Origin: DATAUD01 sp035511075 | GTDB taxonomy: Bacteria; Verrucomicrobiota; Verrucomicrobiia; Limisphaerales; Palsa-1400 | DNA length: 64,000 bases | NCBI GenBank assembly: GCA_035511075.1 | Contig: DATKFW010000073.1 | Coordinates: 14,708 to 78,707, forward strand | Direction: 5' to 3' | Shown: positions 63,064-64,000 of the stretch, one piece after another | Position numbering within the stretch: the stretch's first letter is position 1 | Layout of the letters: the number at the start of each line of letters is the position of its first letter | Notes under the pieces: model-generated | The model's input: only the letters and a program-made list of their open reading frames with translations | Database searches by the model: none | What the model was told of the DNA's origin: nothing | Program-made: the position numbers and the translations under genes

Positions 63064-63448
63064 CTGATTCCTTTCTTGCTCTTATGGCTCAGGATTTAAC
63101 GAAGCATTGGCGAAAAATGGTCGGAAGCAGCATTTCACAGACCACAGACGATCCTGATTGGATGAAGGACAACTGGATTGCCTGCAATCCTACGAGAAGA
63201 AAGTCTCCGTCTTTGACGGCGTTATTTTAGCCGTTTGCCGGAATAATTGCAAGTAATTGTGGATAAAGATGTTGTTTCTGCCGCTGCGGCTCGAAATCTC
63301 ACAAGACAAGCTTGAAATCGGACGGGTGCGGATGGCGGCGGAGGGAAGAGCCGAAGTGGCGTCGCCAAGTGGTCGAGGACAGGGGTAAGGCCCGAGCGGG
63401 AGTTTATTTCAATTGCTAATTGGCCCGTAGAGCCTGCTTAATGGCGGC
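63064..63448. other. Intergenic region between divergent FecR-barrel and sigma factor genes
   Basis: About 385 bases. It should carry both divergent promoters. I see no gene, hairpin or repeat with confidence, apart from the Shine-Dalgarno of the FecR-barrel gene next to 63064. Confidence 0.45.
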
Positions 63449-64000
63449 ATGCAAAGCCAAGATCGTGAGTTGATTCGTACGCGTACGACTCTGATCAAAC
63501 GGCTTAAGAATTGGCAGGACCAGGCAAGCTGGCAGGACTTCTTTGACACTTACTGGAAGCTCATCTATGGGGTCGCGGTCAAAAGCGGATTGAACGGAAC
63601 TGAAGCGCAGGATGTTGTGCAGGAAACAATGATCTCTGTCGCCAAACACATGCCCAATTTCAAGTATGACCGAAAAACAGGTTCATTCAAAGCATGGCTC
63701 TTGACCATGACTCGCTGGCGTATCACCGACCAGTTCCGAAAGCGCGACCCGACGTGCCACTCGCGTTCACATTCCGACAATAATTCCGATTCCGCCGCCG
63801 CCGCCACATTGGACAATATCGCTGATTGCACGAGTCTGGACATGGAAGCGTTTTGGGACGCGGAATGGAAAAAAACTCTCTTTGAGGCTGCAATGACGAA
63901 AGTGAAACGCAGTCTTGACCCGAAGCATTATCAAATTTTTGACTTCTCTGTGAATAAGAAATGGGCGCCGGCCAAAATCGCCGAAACTTTCCTTTTCCCC
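63449..64000 (+). CDS. ECF-type sigma factor, cut by the window end
   Basis: From the ATG at 63449 the frame stays open for 184 codons to the last base, so the 3' end lies beyond the window. Region 2: SWQDFFDTYWKLIYGVAVKSGL, TEAQDVVQETMISVAKHMPNFKY (core binding), GSFKAWLLTMTRWRITDQFRKRDP (-10 recognition). A Ser/Asn/Ala-rich linker follows, then the beginning of region 4: YQIFDFSVNKKWAPAKIAETF. It belongs to the ECF group with a Trp-rich start seen in Verrucomicrobia and Planctomycetes, often encoded near FecR or kinase genes. Divergent from the FecR-barrel gene. Confidence 0.85.
   Translation, partial: MQSQDRELIRTRTTLIKRLKNWQDQASWQDFFDTYWKLIYGVAVKSGLNGTEAQDVVQETMISVAKHMPNFKYDRKTGSFKAWLLTMTRWRITDQFRKRDPTCHSRSHSDNNSDSAAAATLDNIADCTSLDMEAFWDAEWKKTLFEAAMTKVKRSLDPKHYQIFDFSVNKKWAPAKIAETFLFP

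Noticed and set aside
1..64000. CRISPR arrays, tRNA/rRNA genes, insertion sequences, prophage
   Set aside because: No regularly spaced repeats, transposase or integrase motifs, cloverleaf or rRNA segments were recognised on reading through. Small RNAs cannot be excluded by eye.

Overview
The window looks like chromosome of a GC-rich, Gram-negative member of the Verrucomicrobia, probably near the Pedosphaera/Limisphaera (subdivision 3) lineage. This is an inference from families common there: a cytochrome-c/DUF1592-type protein overlapping a Tat-exported DUF1552 protein, a DUF4202 protein, secreted proteins with a shared C-terminal beta-domain, a CHASE2 kinase, and a FecR/TPR/beta-barrel protein. 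No rRNA, tRNA, CRISPR array, phage or insertion sequence was recognised.

Layout. Positions 1-574 hold a phosphofructokinase start cut off by a stop codon, then an RbsD/FucU-like gene. Two overlapping sensor kinases follow on the minus strand (575-4191). Next come a large secreted GH9 glycoside hydrolase (4566-8657) with a symmetric operator-like array upstream, and a lone AbrB-type protein. From 30348 down to 9460 runs one minus-strand operon of about 21 kb: three nonribosomal peptide synthetase (NRPS) genes and a SyrD/PvdE-type peptide exporter, three of the four joined by ATGA overlaps. From 30512 to 48075 are mostly housekeeping and accessory genes: DUF4202, an SDR oxidoreductase, an ECF sigma factor with a putative anti-sigma factor, a TMTC-like membrane TPR protein, rnhB, yraN, a PIN toxin-antitoxin pair, an aquaporin-arsC arsenic pair, a PaaK-like ligase, and larB-larC-glycosyltransferase. 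From 48114 to the end are an esterase, the DUF1552/DUF1592 pair, a methyltransferase, a cupin, a YjhG/YagF-type dehydratase, and a signalling group (CHASE2 kinase, Ig-like secreted protein, FecR-TPR-barrel protein, and an ECF sigma factor that runs off the window edge).

The most unusual system is the NRPS operon. Domain order read from motifs is: NRPS1 A-T-C-A-T; NRPS2 C-A-T; NRPS3 C-A-T-TE-(C fragment)-A-T-C-FkbH-T-TE. Binding-pocket residues suggest Thr-like, Gly, Val, Val/Ile and, after the internal thioesterase, Ala. The last module carries an FkbH-type HAD domain where an adenylation domain belongs, so it probably loads a glyceryl unit. The internal thioesterase is followed by a condensation fragment without its catalytic half. 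NRPS3 may therefore be two assembly lines fused in one 3597-residue protein: one ending a tetrapeptide at TE1, the other building an alanyl-glycerate-type product at TE2. Both thioesterases have Cys in place of the usual nucleophilic Ser.
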